A stretch of DNA of 64,000 nucleotides from Suttonella indologenes. Its GTDB lineage: Bacteria > Pseudomonadota > Gammaproteobacteria > Cardiobacteriales > Cardiobacteriaceae. Positions 9,199 to 17,427 of this stretch are shown one piece after another (the first letter of the stretch is position 1; each line of letters begins with the position of its first letter). The translations under genes were made by a program, and so were the position numbers. The stretch covers positions 1,496,001 through 1,560,000 of the forward strand of contig NZ_UHIA01000004.1 in the NCBI RefSeq assembly GCF_900460215.1. The letters run 5' to 3'. The notes beneath the pieces are model-generated. The model did not search any database. It was not told where the DNA came from and worked only from the letters and a program-made list of their open reading frames with translations.

Positions 9199-9951
9199 TT
9201 ACTCCTGTAAAAATAATCGTTGAAAATTGCGACTGCTGTCCGCGGCTATTTGTGCCGGCGATTCGCCGCGTAATTGCGCCAATACCGCCGCCACCTCCGC
9301 CACGCGCATCGGCTCATTATATTGTCCTTGATAGCCGAATAAAGGCTGATCCGGCGCATCGGTTTCCAATAAATAGCGCTCTGCGGGTACTACTGCCAAT
9401 TGGCGGCGCAAACGCTGGGCGCGCGGATAAGTCGCCGTGCCGCCGATACCGATATAGCCGCCCAAATCCAATAATTGCGCCAATTGCTGATCCGAGCCGG
9501 TAAAACTATGCACCACAAAGCGTACTTTCGGATAGCGTTTCAGGGTCTGCAAAACCGCCTCTAAAGATTTGCGCGCATGCACAATCAAAGGCAAATCATG
9601 GGCGAGGGCTATCTCGATTTGCGCTTCAAAATAATAATCCTGCTGCTTTTTATCCAGCGGCACATAATAATCCAAACCGCATTCGCCGATGCCGTAGCAA
9701 GGATGAAGACGGATAAACTCCGCTAAAGCAGCAATATCTTCCGGACGATGTTCCGCCACATACAAGGGATGCAAACCATAGACCGGCAAAAAGCCCTGTG
9801 CCGCGCAAATTGCCGCGATTCTCTCCCAATGCACGCGCGCCACCGCCGGAATCATTAATTGCGACACCCCTGCCTCCTGCGCTCGCGCCCACTGCGCCGC
9901 ACGTTCCTCGTCATCGAAAAAATCAAAATGGATATGGCTATCAATCAACAT
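9199..9951 (-). CDS. TatD-family metal-dependent hydrolase (DNase)
   Basis: A TIM-barrel amidohydrolase-fold nuclease. The metal-binding HxH (DSHIHFD) is at the N-terminus, GECGLDYY supplies the conserved glutamate, and HARKSLEAV, VVHSFTGS and LETDAPDQP carry the remaining metal ligands. The 250 residues are of normal length. The start MLIDSHIHFD at 9951 is chosen because it puts the HxH motif at the usual distance from the N-terminus. It overlaps the upstream membrane protein gene by 11 bases and leads into tcdA. Confidence 0.88.
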   Translation of the reverse strand: MLIDSHIHFDFFDDEERAAQWARAQEAGVSQLMIPAVARVHWERIAAICAAQGFLPVYGLHPLYVAEHRPEDIAALAEFIRLHPCYGIGECGLDYYVPLDKKQQDYYFEAQIEIALAHDLPLIVHARKSLEAVLQTLKRYPKVRFVVHSFTGSDQQLAQLLDLGGYIGIGGTATYPRAQRLRRQLAVVPAERYLLETDAPDQPLFGYQGQYNEPMRVAEVAAVLAQLRGESPAQIAADSSRNFQRLFLQE

Positions 9952-10444
9952 GGCCGCTTCTCTTGGCAATATTCTGGTCAATCAGCATACCCGCCGCCAA
10001 TGAAATCATGACCGCCGCGGTAAACCAATAAATGCCGCTGTGAATTTCCACTTCCACAATCCAGCCCAATTTCATAATCATCAGCAATTGCGCGACCACA
10101 AACACATCTAGCATCGAAAATTTTGCCGCCTTGGTCAGCCAATGATGCCAATGAACCAATAAATCGCGCGATTGCGGATAGCGCCAGACATAAGCCATCA
10201 TCAGCAAAAATTTCGTTAAAGGGAAAAATACGCTGAAAAACAATAAGAGCAAGCCCAAGCCGAAAGTCTTATCCGCCAATAATTCGCCGATTCCGCCCAA
10301 GACCGTAAAAGTATTGCGCATCAGCACCAGCTTTTTAACCGTCATCATCGGCAACATAATCCCCACCCCGAAACAGAGCAAACCGGCACATAGCAGCAAT
10401 AACAGACACAGACGCCACGGCGCATCTTGCAAGTAAGCGCTCAT
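9941..10444 (-). CDS. Small PqiA-domain membrane protein
   Basis: A 167-residue inner-membrane protein of the paraquat-inducible protein A (PqiA/YebS) family, a single-domain version. Four hydrophobic segments can be seen, with family-typical stretches such as FFPLTKFLLMM, SMLDVFVVAQLLM and IHSGIYWFTAAVMISL. PqiA-type proteins partner MCE proteins in lipid trafficking between membranes, but no MCE gene is adjacent here; the pqi operon at 12.3-15.8 kb is separate. The start at 10444 forms an ATGA overlap with the DUF1249 gene upstream. Confidence 0.8.
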   Translation of the reverse strand: MSAYLQDAPWRLCLLLLLCAGLLCFGVGIMLPMMTVKKLVLMRNTFTVLGGIGELLADKTFGLGLLLLFFSVFFPLTKFLLMMAYVWRYPQSRDLLVHWHHWLTKAAKFSMLDVFVVAQLLMIMKLGWIVEVEIHSGIYWFTAAVMISLAAGMLIDQNIAKRSGHVD

Positions 10445-10875
10445 TTCAAATCCTCCAAGAGCGGTAGATCTGCCGTCGCCGCAGCCGCATTCAAGCGGTA
10501 ACGATGACGGTGGCAATAATCCAGCCATTCTCCCAAAGCGCGGTTCAATGCCAATTTATACGCCCTGACCTCGCCCACCGGCTTTTGCATCGGCGGCAAA
10601 GCCTCTACCAAACGTGCATCGTGATAGACGCGAATCGTATAATCCGGCGAAAAACGGCGTTGGCGTTGAGGAAAAAAATGCCCCAATAGCCATTCGCTGG
10701 TATAGGGCTGAGCGCTTAATCGATGCACATAAACAGGCAGGCGTCCCTGCGCTTCCAAAGCAAACCAGCCCTTCTCATTCGGCATATTCGGCAAAATCAA
10801 GCGGAATAACATATAGTTCTGCTCATAAAGCGGCAATAAAGACTCTTTGCGTTGAAAAATTTGCGGACGTAACAT
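10441..10875 (-). CDS. DUF1249 family protein (YqiB-like)
   Basis: A 144-residue cytoplasmic protein resembling the gammaproteobacterial DUF1249 family (E. coli YqiB): N-terminal LYEQNYMLFRLILPN, a central VYVHRLS segment and the C-terminal LGEWLDYCHRHRYRL. Function is unknown. In E. coli the family lies in an operon with nudF, cpdA and parE; here it is followed by a PqiA-like gene with a 4-base overlap. Confidence 0.78.
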   Translation of the reverse strand: MLRPQIFQRKESLLPLYEQNYMLFRLILPNMPNEKGWFALEAQGRLPVYVHRLSAQPYTSEWLLGHFFPQRQRRFSPDYTIRVYHDARLVEALPPMQKPVGEVRAYKLALNRALGEWLDYCHRHRYRLNAAAATADLPLLEDLK

Positions 10876-10983
10876 AATTTAAATCTTAAAAAACAGTCGG
10901 CATTGTGGCGACCCGAGAGATTTTTTTCAAGCTACGAAGCGCACCAAATTTGCTACACTACACTTTTTTTACGGAGCGCAATC

Positions 10984-11502
10984 ATGAGCTGGCAAGACTT
11001 GGTCATCACCATTCCCGACTATCCGAAAGCAGGCATTCAATTCAAAGACATCACGCCTTTATTGGCGGACGGACAGGGATTTTCCGCCGCCATTGAAGAA
11101 ATGGCGCAATTCTGTTTGCAAGACGGCATCCGTCCGGACGTCTTGGCTTGCCCCGAAGCGCGCGGATTCATCTTTGCTTCCGCTTTGGCGCAACGTCTGG
11201 GCATCGGCTTTATTCCTTTGCGCAAACCCGGCAAATTGCCGCGTCCTGTCGCGCAAGCCGTCTATGATTTGGAATACGGACAAGACATTTTGGAAGTACA
11301 TCGCGACGACGTCAAAGCCGGCATGCGTATTTTAATGGTGGACGACGTGTTGGCGACCGGCGGCACGATGAGTGCCTGCATCCAACTTTTGCAATCCTTG
11401 CAAGCCGAAGTCGTCGGCGCCGCATTTTTGCTTGAAATCGAAGCCCTCGCCGGACGGCAAAAACTGCCCGATATTCCCGTCTTAAGCCTGATTAAGAACT
11501 AA
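10984..11502 (+). CDS. apt: Adenine phosphoribosyltransferase
   Basis: Salvages adenine with PRPP to give AMP. The 172-residue product has the PRPP-binding signature MVDDVLATGGTM and the family segments YPKAGIQFKDITPLL and ARGFIFASALA. The ATG at 10984 gives the usual N-terminus (MSWQDLVITIPDYPKAG) with an ACGGAGCG ribosome site upstream. It is read divergently from the DUF1249 gene; a TACACT at 10954-10959 is a possible -10 box with no convincing -35. Confidence 0.95.
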   Translation: MSWQDLVITIPDYPKAGIQFKDITPLLADGQGFSAAIEEMAQFCLQDGIRPDVLACPEARGFIFASALAQRLGIGFIPLRKPGKLPRPVAQAVYDLEYGQDILEVHRDDVKAGMRILMVDDVLATGGTMSACIQLLQSLQAEVVGAAFLLEIEALAGRQKLPDIPVLSLIKN

Positions 11503-11548
11503 TTTCTAAGCTAAAAGATTACAAATTAAGAAGGTCAACCTTAGCAGC

Positions 11549-11577
11549 TTTACAGCAAAGCAATGCTCGGCTACAAT
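11549..11577 (+). promoter_or_regulatory. Sigma-70 promoter of the Bax-inhibitor-like gene
   Basis: TTTACA at 11549-11554 and TACAAT at 11572-11577 are separated by exactly 17 bases, about 40 bases before the start codon. This is the only clear promoter between apt and the next gene. Confidence 0.7.
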
Positions 11578-11616
11578 CCTTGCGCTTTCTTTACTTTACA
11601 TGACAGGAGAACATCT

Positions 11617-12288
11617 ATGCAATTTAACAATACTCAAACCACGATTGATTATGCCTCGGAAGGCTCGCTCTTAGCACGCAACAAAGTCTTGCGCCAAACT
11701 TATATTTTATTGGCGGCAAACGTACTTTTTAGCGCCTTCTGCGCCTTTGTCGGCATGAAAATGGGCATCGGACGCATTCCTTGGTTTATTTATCTTGTCG
11801 GCTTCTTCGGTCTGACCTTCGGCATCAGCGCAAACCGCAATAACGGCTTAGGCATCATTCTGCTCTTCGCCTTCACAGGCTTTTTGGGCGTTTCCTTATC
11901 TAATATTCTCAACTTCTACGTTGCTTACGGTTTAGGCAATGTCGTTGTTAAAGCCCTAGTCGGCTCAGCGGTCATTTTCTTTGCCTTATCAGCTTATGTA
12001 TTGAAAACTGGCAAGAATTTCAACTTCTTAGGCGGTTTCTTATTCGTCGGTATGATTGTTGTCTTATTGGCTTCAATCGGCGCTTTATTATTTAACATGA
12101 CGGCATTAAGCGCTGTTATTTCAGGCGCTTGCTTGATGGTTTTCTCAGGCTATGTCTTATTCGACACTAGCCGCATTATGCGCGGAGAAGAAGACAACTA
12201 CATCCTTGCCACCTTAAACCTCTTTATCAACCTCTTCAATATCTTTGTCAGCCTGCTGAATTTGCTCGGCATCGCTGGCAACGATTAA
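11617..12288 (+). CDS. Bax inhibitor-1 / YccA family membrane protein
   Basis: A 223-residue integral membrane protein with seven hydrophobic segments, related to E. coli YccA/YbhL and the TMBIM family. YccA modulates the FtsH protease; other members conduct Ca2+. The N-terminal LLARNKVLRQTYILLAANV and the terminal LFINLFNIFVSLLNLLGI are family hallmarks. The ATG at 11617 has a CAGGAGA ribosome site 6 bases upstream; the frame is open further upstream but without a ribosome site. It is followed by a strong terminator. Confidence 0.9.
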   Translation: MQFNNTQTTIDYASEGSLLARNKVLRQTYILLAANVLFSAFCAFVGMKMGIGRIPWFIYLVGFFGLTFGISANRNNGLGIILLFAFTGFLGVSLSNILNFYVAYGLGNVVVKALVGSAVIFFALSAYVLKTGKNFNFLGGFLFVGMIVVLLASIGALLFNMTALSAVISGACLMVFSGYVLFDTSRIMRGEEDNYILATLNLFINLFNIFVSLLNLLGIAGND

Positions 12289-12301
12289 TATAAAATACGC
12301 T

Positions 12302-12334
12302 ATCCAGACACCCTTGCGGTGTCTGGATTTTTAT
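12302..12334 (+). terminator. Intrinsic terminator after the Bax-inhibitor-like gene
   Basis: An 11-bp stem ATCCAGACACC/GGTGTCTGGAT with loop CTTGC is followed by TTTTTATT. It ends 5 bases before the start of the first pqi gene, so the pqi operon is either driven by readthrough or by a promoter overlapping this hairpin. Confidence 0.85.
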
Positions 12335-12339
12335 TGCTG

Positions 12340-12972
12340 ATGACACACCATTCTTTAAAACCGCATAGCGAACTTATTGCCTGTCCTGCCTGCGATGCGC
12401 TTTACCAACGTCCGAAAGATCTCAGGGCTCAAGAAAAACTTCTTTGCACTGCTTGCGGTACCAGATTAATCGACGGACACGCGGACTTCCGTCAAGCTTT
12501 TATTTTTACACTCACCGCGCTGATTTTATTTATTATTGCTAACAGCTTCCCTTTTATTACACTCAGTATGCGCGGAGAAATCACCACCATATCGGTTTTT
12601 TCCAGCGTCAGATCCTTATTTGATAATGCCCTACCCATGCTTGGCGTGATGGTCATGCTCTTTATCATGGTCTTGCCGCTTTATTATTTAAGCGCCATTT
12701 TATGGGTGATTATCAGTTTTCGTTTTCAATTTATGCACCGCTTAACGCGGCGTTTCCTGCATTGGCTGCATCATATTTCCCCTTGGAATATGTTGGAGGT
12801 ATATCTTTTAGGCGTGGTGGTGACGCTTGTTAAAATCATGACCATGGCAAGCGTGAAATTCGAAAGCGGTTTTTGGGCATTTGCCGCCCTGATATTCTGC
12901 TCAATCTTAATTGAAAGCCGCTTTGACGTGAATGACGCCATCTTCCAAGCTTATGAAGAACATGATAATTAG
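12340..12972 (+). CDS. pqiA: PqiA first half (paraquat-inducible protein A domain)
   Basis: A 210-residue inner-membrane protein equal to the N-terminal half of PqiA. It starts with a zinc-ribbon-like module, CPACDALY and CTACGTRL (two CX2C pairs), followed by four hydrophobic segments. PqiA, with PqiB and PqiC, forms an inter-membrane lipid transport system across the periplasm. The ATG at 12340 follows the terminator hairpin directly and its ribosome site is weak. It overlaps the second half by 20 bases, so the two are coupled. Confidence 0.85.
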   Translation: MTHHSLKPHSELIACPACDALYQRPKDLRAQEKLLCTACGTRLIDGHADFRQAFIFTLTALILFIIANSFPFITLSMRGEITTISVFSSVRSLFDNALPMLGVMVMLFIMVLPLYYLSAILWVIISFRFQFMHRLTRRFLHWLHHISPWNMLEVYLLGVVVTLVKIMTMASVKFESGFWAFAALIFCSILIESRFDVNDAIFQAYEEHDN

Positions 12973-13585
12973 CCCTACTACCGCACGCGATGCGCAAAAA
13001 ATCAACTGTCTTGCCTGCGGCTCGGTCGTATCAATGCAGGCGCAGCGCTGCCGACATTGCAATGCGCATCTGCACAGCCGCAAACCCGACAGTATCCGTC
13101 GCACTTGGGCCTATTTGCTGACCTCAATTTTTCTCTTTTTTCCTGCCAATTTACTGCCTATTACCTATACCAGCTATCTCAGCCGCCCTAGTCAAGCGGA
13201 TACCATTTTCAGCAGCATTGTGCTGCTATGGCATCACGGCTCCTACGGCATTGCCATCATTATTTTTACCGCCAGCATTTTCACCCCTTTTTTCAAAATC
13301 GCGGTGCTGATTTATTTGCTCTTACACCAACATCCGCAACGACCGCCTAAACTCCAAACCAAACTCTACAAATTCATTCATTTCATCGGGCGTTGGTCGA
13401 TGATTGACGTCTTTGTCGTCGCCCTGCTCGGCGCACTTATTCACGGACGCTTAGCGCAAATCAATCCGGGTATAGGTATTTTTGCTTTTACGGGCGTCGT
13501 TGTTTTCACAATGATAGCAACCGAAACCTTCGATATCAGACTTCTTTGGGATAATTACCGACATCATGCAAGAACCAGAACGTAA
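12953..13585 (+). CDS. PqiA second half (paraquat-inducible protein A domain)
   Basis: A 210-residue protein corresponding to the C-terminal half of full-length PqiA. It again begins with two CX2C pairs (CLACGS and CRHCNA) and has four hydrophobic segments, with the typical SIFTPFFKIAVL and GRWSMIDVFVVALLGALIH. Possible starts are the ATGs at 12953 and 12962; neither has a strong ribosome site because both lie within the end of the preceding gene. It overlaps pqiB by 20 bases. Together the two halves equal one E. coli PqiA. Confidence 0.85.
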   Translation: MKNMIISPTTARDAQKINCLACGSVVSMQAQRCRHCNAHLHSRKPDSIRRTWAYLLTSIFLFFPANLLPITYTSYLSRPSQADTIFSSIVLLWHHGSYGIAIIIFTASIFTPFFKIAVLIYLLLHQHPQRPPKLQTKLYKFIHFIGRWSMIDVFVVALLGALIHGRLAQINPGIGIFAFTGVVVFTMIATETFDIRLLWDNYRHHARTRT

Positions 13586-15215
13586 ACAAAACCGCTTTTC
13601 CTTCTTATGGCTGCTACCAGTCTTTGCTTTGGCAGCAGGCTTATATCTTGCCTATGCACGCTATAACCGACTCGGACCAAGCATCCAAATCGAGCTAGAA
13701 AACGCGGCAGGCATTGAAGCCAACCGTACCAAAATTCGCTATCGCGCCGTGGAAATCGGCACCGTCAGCAGTATTGCCTTTACCGAAGATTTGAAAAAAG
13801 TGATCGTCAGCGCGCAAATGACGCATAATGCCACCTCCTTACTGCGCCGAGATGCCAAATTTTGGGTCGTACGTCCGCAAATCAGCCTCAGCGGCATCAC
13901 CGGCTTGGATACCATCGTCTCCGGCAGTTTTATCGCCATAGAACCCGGCATTTCAGAAGAAAAAGCCCGCCGTTTTGTCGGCTTGGACAAAGCACCGTTA
14001 ATAGATGCCGGTGACATCGGCATCCGCGTGCGCATGGTAACCAACACCGCTAAAGGACTGTATAGCGGCTCTCCGGTGTACTATCGCGGCATCAAAGTCG
14101 GACAAATCGAGACCGTCCAATTCAATGACGAATTCGACCGCATCTATGTTGAAGCCTTTATCAACCGCCCCTATGACCAACTCATCAACAGCAATACCAA
14201 ATTTTGGAACATTAGCGGCGTAAACTTTGCCATCGGACCTAATGGCGCGGAAATCTCAATGGAATCCCTTGAAACTCTTGCCCTAGGCGGCATCACCTTC
14301 TCCACCCCGATGAGCCTTAATCAGGAAGAAAAACATCTGGATGAAGACACCCTATTCACGCTCTATGAAAATGAAAAAGACATCTACCAATCGATTAACT
14401 ATCAAAAACAATACTACGTCTTATATTTCAGCGACAGCCTGCGCGGACTGAAAGCCGGCGCCCGCGTAGAATTCGACGGCATTGAAATCGGTCAAGTCAT
14501 CGACATCCGTCTCATTTACGACGAGAAAAAAGAACAAGCCGTGATGCCCGTATTAATTGAAGTCGAGCCGGAGCGCATCACCCGCGTTAATGGCGAAGAG
14601 GCCTTTGAGAATCTGGAAGCAGATGCCGCCATTTTTGATAACCTTGTCAGCAAAGGACTTAAAGCCAGTCTGGAATCCGCCAACCTCATCACCGGGACAA
14701 AATTCGTCCGTCTGAGCATGTATCACAAAGAGCCGGAAGGCAAACTGACCAAAGACAGCTATAGCGCCTACAGCATCATGCCGACCAAAAACACCGGTCT
14801 AAATAAAATTACCGAAGACATCGGCATCATTGTCGAACGCGTTAAAAAACTGCCCTTTGATAGCCTTTTTGCCAAAGCAAACAGTACAATGGGCGCAATC
14901 CATGACGCCGTCTCGCAAAAAGAAGTACAAGAACTTGCCGGCTCGATTAACAGCACTCTCGCCCAATTCGAGCAAACCCTTGCTTCCGTACAAAGCACCA
15001 GTCAAAGCGCCAATACCCTGCTGCGCGGACTCAACAGCCAAATTGCCAGTGTGAGCAAACAATTAGAACAAACTCTTTACGGCATCAGTCCAAGCTCCAA
15101 TCTCTACTTCAACCTCAACCAAACCATGCAAGCCTTGGAAAAAACCGCCAAAAGCATTGATCGCGTCATGCTGCAAATTGATGCCAAGCCTAATTCACTG
15201 ATTTTCGGAGATTAA
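13566..15215 (+). CDS. pqiB: PqiB, MCE-domain intermembrane transport protein
   Basis: A 549-residue MCE protein anchored by one N-terminal membrane helix (about residues 13-30) with the rest periplasmic. Three MCE domains follow, each marked by a G-V/I-x-I-G-x-V-type turn (RAVEIGTV, RGIKVGQIETV, DGIEIGQVIDI). The C-terminal region (about residue 430 on) is helical and would form the needle-like tube described for E. coli PqiB. It connects PqiA in the inner membrane with the lipoprotein PqiC at the outer membrane. One base separates its stop from pqiC. Confidence 0.93.
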   Translation: MQEPERKQNRFSFLWLLPVFALAAGLYLAYARYNRLGPSIQIELENAAGIEANRTKIRYRAVEIGTVSSIAFTEDLKKVIVSAQMTHNATSLLRRDAKFWVVRPQISLSGITGLDTIVSGSFIAIEPGISEEKARRFVGLDKAPLIDAGDIGIRVRMVTNTAKGLYSGSPVYYRGIKVGQIETVQFNDEFDRIYVEAFINRPYDQLINSNTKFWNISGVNFAIGPNGAEISMESLETLALGGITFSTPMSLNQEEKHLDEDTLFTLYENEKDIYQSINYQKQYYVLYFSDSLRGLKAGARVEFDGIEIGQVIDIRLIYDEKKEQAVMPVLIEVEPERITRVNGEEAFENLEADAAIFDNLVSKGLKASLESANLITGTKFVRLSMYHKEPEGKLTKDSYSAYSIMPTKNTGLNKITEDIGIIVERVKKLPFDSLFAKANSTMGAIHDAVSQKEVQELAGSINSTLAQFEQTLASVQSTSQSANTLLRGLNSQIASVSKQLEQTLYGISPSSNLYFNLNQTMQALEKTAKSIDRVMLQIDAKPNSLIFGD

Positions 15216-15216
15216 T

Positions 15217-15807
15217 ATGCCTATAAAAACCTTTCTGCTGTGCAGCGCTATGTTCATTCTCAGCGCTTGCGCCAAAAAAAGCACCACCTACTACCTCCTA
15301 CCGGTCGTACCGCCCGATCCAAGCGAAATCATCAGCCCGATTGCCGACCAAGGCATTTACGCCATGCGCTACGTCACTATCCCTGATTATTTGACCAACC
15401 GATATATCCTCTTCTTTAATACCGACGGCAGTGTCAACCGCGATCCCAACCGCCGCTGGGTGGACTATCCTGAAGACAATATCAAGCGCCTGCTCGCTCT
15501 GCATATCAGCAAACGACTGAACAGCCAAGAATTCTACAGCTATCCGTTAGCACAAAATATCCGCCCCGACCGCATCATCGACATCAGCATCATCGAAATG
15601 ATCGGCTATGCCGAAAATCAACGCTTCCAAGCCGCCGCCACATGGCAGATTCATGATAAAGACGGCAACAGATTGGCGCTACATCAATTCAATCGCGAAT
15701 ATCCCTTGGAAAATACCGCCGGCAATACGCTGGCAAAGACCTACCAAAAAGCCTTGGAAGCGCTTAGCGCCGCCATTGCCCAAAGTCTTGCCAAAGATAA
15801 AAACTAA
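15217..15807 (+). CDS. pqiC: PqiC, outer-membrane lipoprotein of the Pqi system
   Basis: A 196-residue lipoprotein with a short signal peptide and lipobox LSAC, giving lipidation at Cys18. The body matches the ABC-type transport auxiliary lipoprotein family (YYLLP near the N-terminus, ISIIEMIGYA later). PqiC docks on the periplasmic end of the PqiB tube at the outer membrane. It is the fourth gene of the pqi operon. Confidence 0.88.
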   Translation: MPIKTFLLCSAMFILSACAKKSTTYYLLPVVPPDPSEIISPIADQGIYAMRYVTIPDYLTNRYILFFNTDGSVNRDPNRRWVDYPEDNIKRLLALHISKRLNSQEFYSYPLAQNIRPDRIIDISIIEMIGYAENQRFQAAATWQIHDKDGNRLALHQFNREYPLENTAGNTLAKTYQKALEALSAAIAQSLAKDKN

Positions 15808-15861
15808 CCGTACTATTCACAAAAAATTTCAATCTTTTAATAAATACTGCTGAGGAAAACT

Positions 15862-16404
15862 ATGGATAATAATGACTTTAACCCATTAGTATTCAAAAAT
15901 ATTTTAGATGAAGACGTTGAAGAAGTGCAGATTACTGCCGCAGAACAAAAACCGCAAGAGAATGCACTTTCTGCGCAAGCGCTTATACAGCATTATCAAA
16001 CCTTAGCAGCGCAATATCAACATCTCCAGGCGCAGCAGCAAGATTTGCAGGAAAAATTTTTCGCCCTCGCTGACGTCATGTATCAAATGCTGGCTTTTAT
16101 CAATATCCAACGTCTTTATCAAGGCAAAAATGTCATTATGGCTAATGATATTGCCGACACTGTTGAAAACAACCCTATTCTCACACAATTGAGCAATCAT
16201 CTGCGCGAAGCGGCGATAGCCTCCTCATTAGGCATCATTTCACAATTCGAAGATGCACAAAACCATCTGCGTAATACCGTTATGTACGCATGGCGGCAAC
16301 GCTTCCACAGCGAGGAACGCGAAAGTCTGGCAAAAAAACTCTTTGTCCATCAAGAAAATCACAATGAAAGTCATACTAAGAATCAGGGAGATGATGTTTT
16401 TTAA
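15862..16404 (+). CDS. Hypothetical coiled-coil protein at the end of the pqi operon
   Basis: A 180-residue protein that I do not recognise. It has no signal peptide or membrane segment. An acidic N-terminus (residues 13-32) is followed by a Gln-rich coiled-coil stretch with heptad spacing (about residues 37-75) and a helical C-terminal half ending in a hydrophilic His/Asn-rich tail. A good ribosome site (GAGG, 6 bases before ATG) and codon use like its neighbours support a real gene. Its position 54 bases after pqiC suggests co-transcription but proves no link with lipid transport. Confidence 0.75.
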   Translation: MDNNDFNPLVFKNILDEDVEEVQITAAEQKPQENALSAQALIQHYQTLAAQYQHLQAQQQDLQEKFFALADVMYQMLAFINIQRLYQGKNVIMANDIADTVENNPILTQLSNHLREAAIASSLGIISQFEDAQNHLRNTVMYAWRQRFHSEERESLAKKLFVHQENHNESHTKNQGDDVF

Positions 16405-16503
16405 GCTGCTAAACGCAGAGCATAAAATGAATCAGAAGAAATGAGAATGCTGTGCTTGCCGTCTCAAGTGATGATGCCATTCATTCTTAAAGAATGCTGC
16501 CTA

Positions 16504-17427
16504 CTAAGCGTAAGCTAAGAAATCCTGTTTGCCGTAGCCGTAATCCAAGCTATGTTGCTGATTGGGATCCAATCCCGTCCATTCCCAAACGCCCTGCGTT
16601 TCAAGTACCGCGAGGCAGAGTTTGTTGTTTAAATCATGCCCTGATTTATAGCCCTGATACCAAGCCAAAAGCGGCGCGCCGAGCATGTATAAATCGCCGA
16701 CGGCATCAAGCAGTTTATGACGCACGAATTCATCGTCAAAACGCAATCCCTGCTCGTTCATAATACGAAATTCATCCACCACAACCGCATTATCCAAGCT
16801 GCCGCCTAAGGCTAAGCCGTGGCTTTGCAAAAATTCAATATCGCGCAAAAAGCCGAAAGTACGCGCGCGGCTAATATCGCGGATGTAATCGCGCGTGGAA
16901 AAATCCAAGCGCACATGATCATTGCGATGGCGAAAGACAGGATGGTTAAAAGCAATGGTAAAGTCTAGGCGGTAGCCTTGATAAGGCGAAAGCCGCGCCC
17001 ATTTATCACCTTCGCGCACTTCAATGCTTTCATTGATGCGGATAAAGCGTTTTGCCCCGTCTTGCTCGCGGATGCCCGCCTGTTGCAGGAGATAAATAAA
17101 GGGAGCGGCGCTGCCGTCCATAATCGGCACTTCAGGCGAATTCAGCTCGATATAGAGGTTATCGATGCCTAAGCCGGCAAGGGCGGACATCAGATGCTCG
17201 ACGGTCGCGATGCGCACGCCGTCTACAACCATTGCGGTGCATAATTGCGTGTCGCGTACATCGCGCGCATTAACAGGCACTTCCGCCATAGGATGGATAT
17301 CCGTACGGCGAAAGACGATACCTGTGCCGACAGGCGCGGGCAGTAGGCGGATATCGCATTGCTTGCCGCTATGCACGCCGATGCCGGAACCTGAAATGGC
17401 TTGCTTGATGGTACGCTGACGCAGCAT
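16504..17427 (-). CDS. lpxC: UDP-3-O-acyl-N-acetylglucosamine deacetylase
   Basis: Zinc-dependent enzyme of the first committed step of lipid A synthesis. The zinc ligand and catalytic motifs are visible: VEHLMSALAG (His78), RHKLLDAVGDL (His and Asp ligands) and SGHDLNN (catalytic His near residue 263). The 307 residues match the family length. It is the last gene of the dcw cluster, its ATG overlapping the ftsZ stop in a TAATG arrangement, as in many gammaproteobacteria. FtsH-dependent turnover controls LpxC in E. coli; whether this applies here cannot be seen. Confidence 0.97.
   Translation of the reverse strand: MLRQRTIKQAISGSGIGVHSGKQCDIRLLPAPVGTGIVFRRTDIHPMAEVPVNARDVRDTQLCTAMVVDGVRIATVEHLMSALAGLGIDNLYIELNSPEVPIMDGSAAPFIYLLQQAGIREQDGAKRFIRINESIEVREGDKWARLSPYQGYRLDFTIAFNHPVFRHRNDHVRLDFSTRDYIRDISRARTFGFLRDIEFLQSHGLALGGSLDNAVVVDEFRIMNEQGLRFDDEFVRHKLLDAVGDLYMLGAPLLAWYQGYKSGHDLNNKLCLAVLETQGVWEWTGLDPNQQHSLDYGYGKQDFLAYA

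Noticed and set aside
15220..16000. CRISPR array or short tandem repeats
   Set aside because: No regularly spaced direct repeats were found here or elsewhere in the window.
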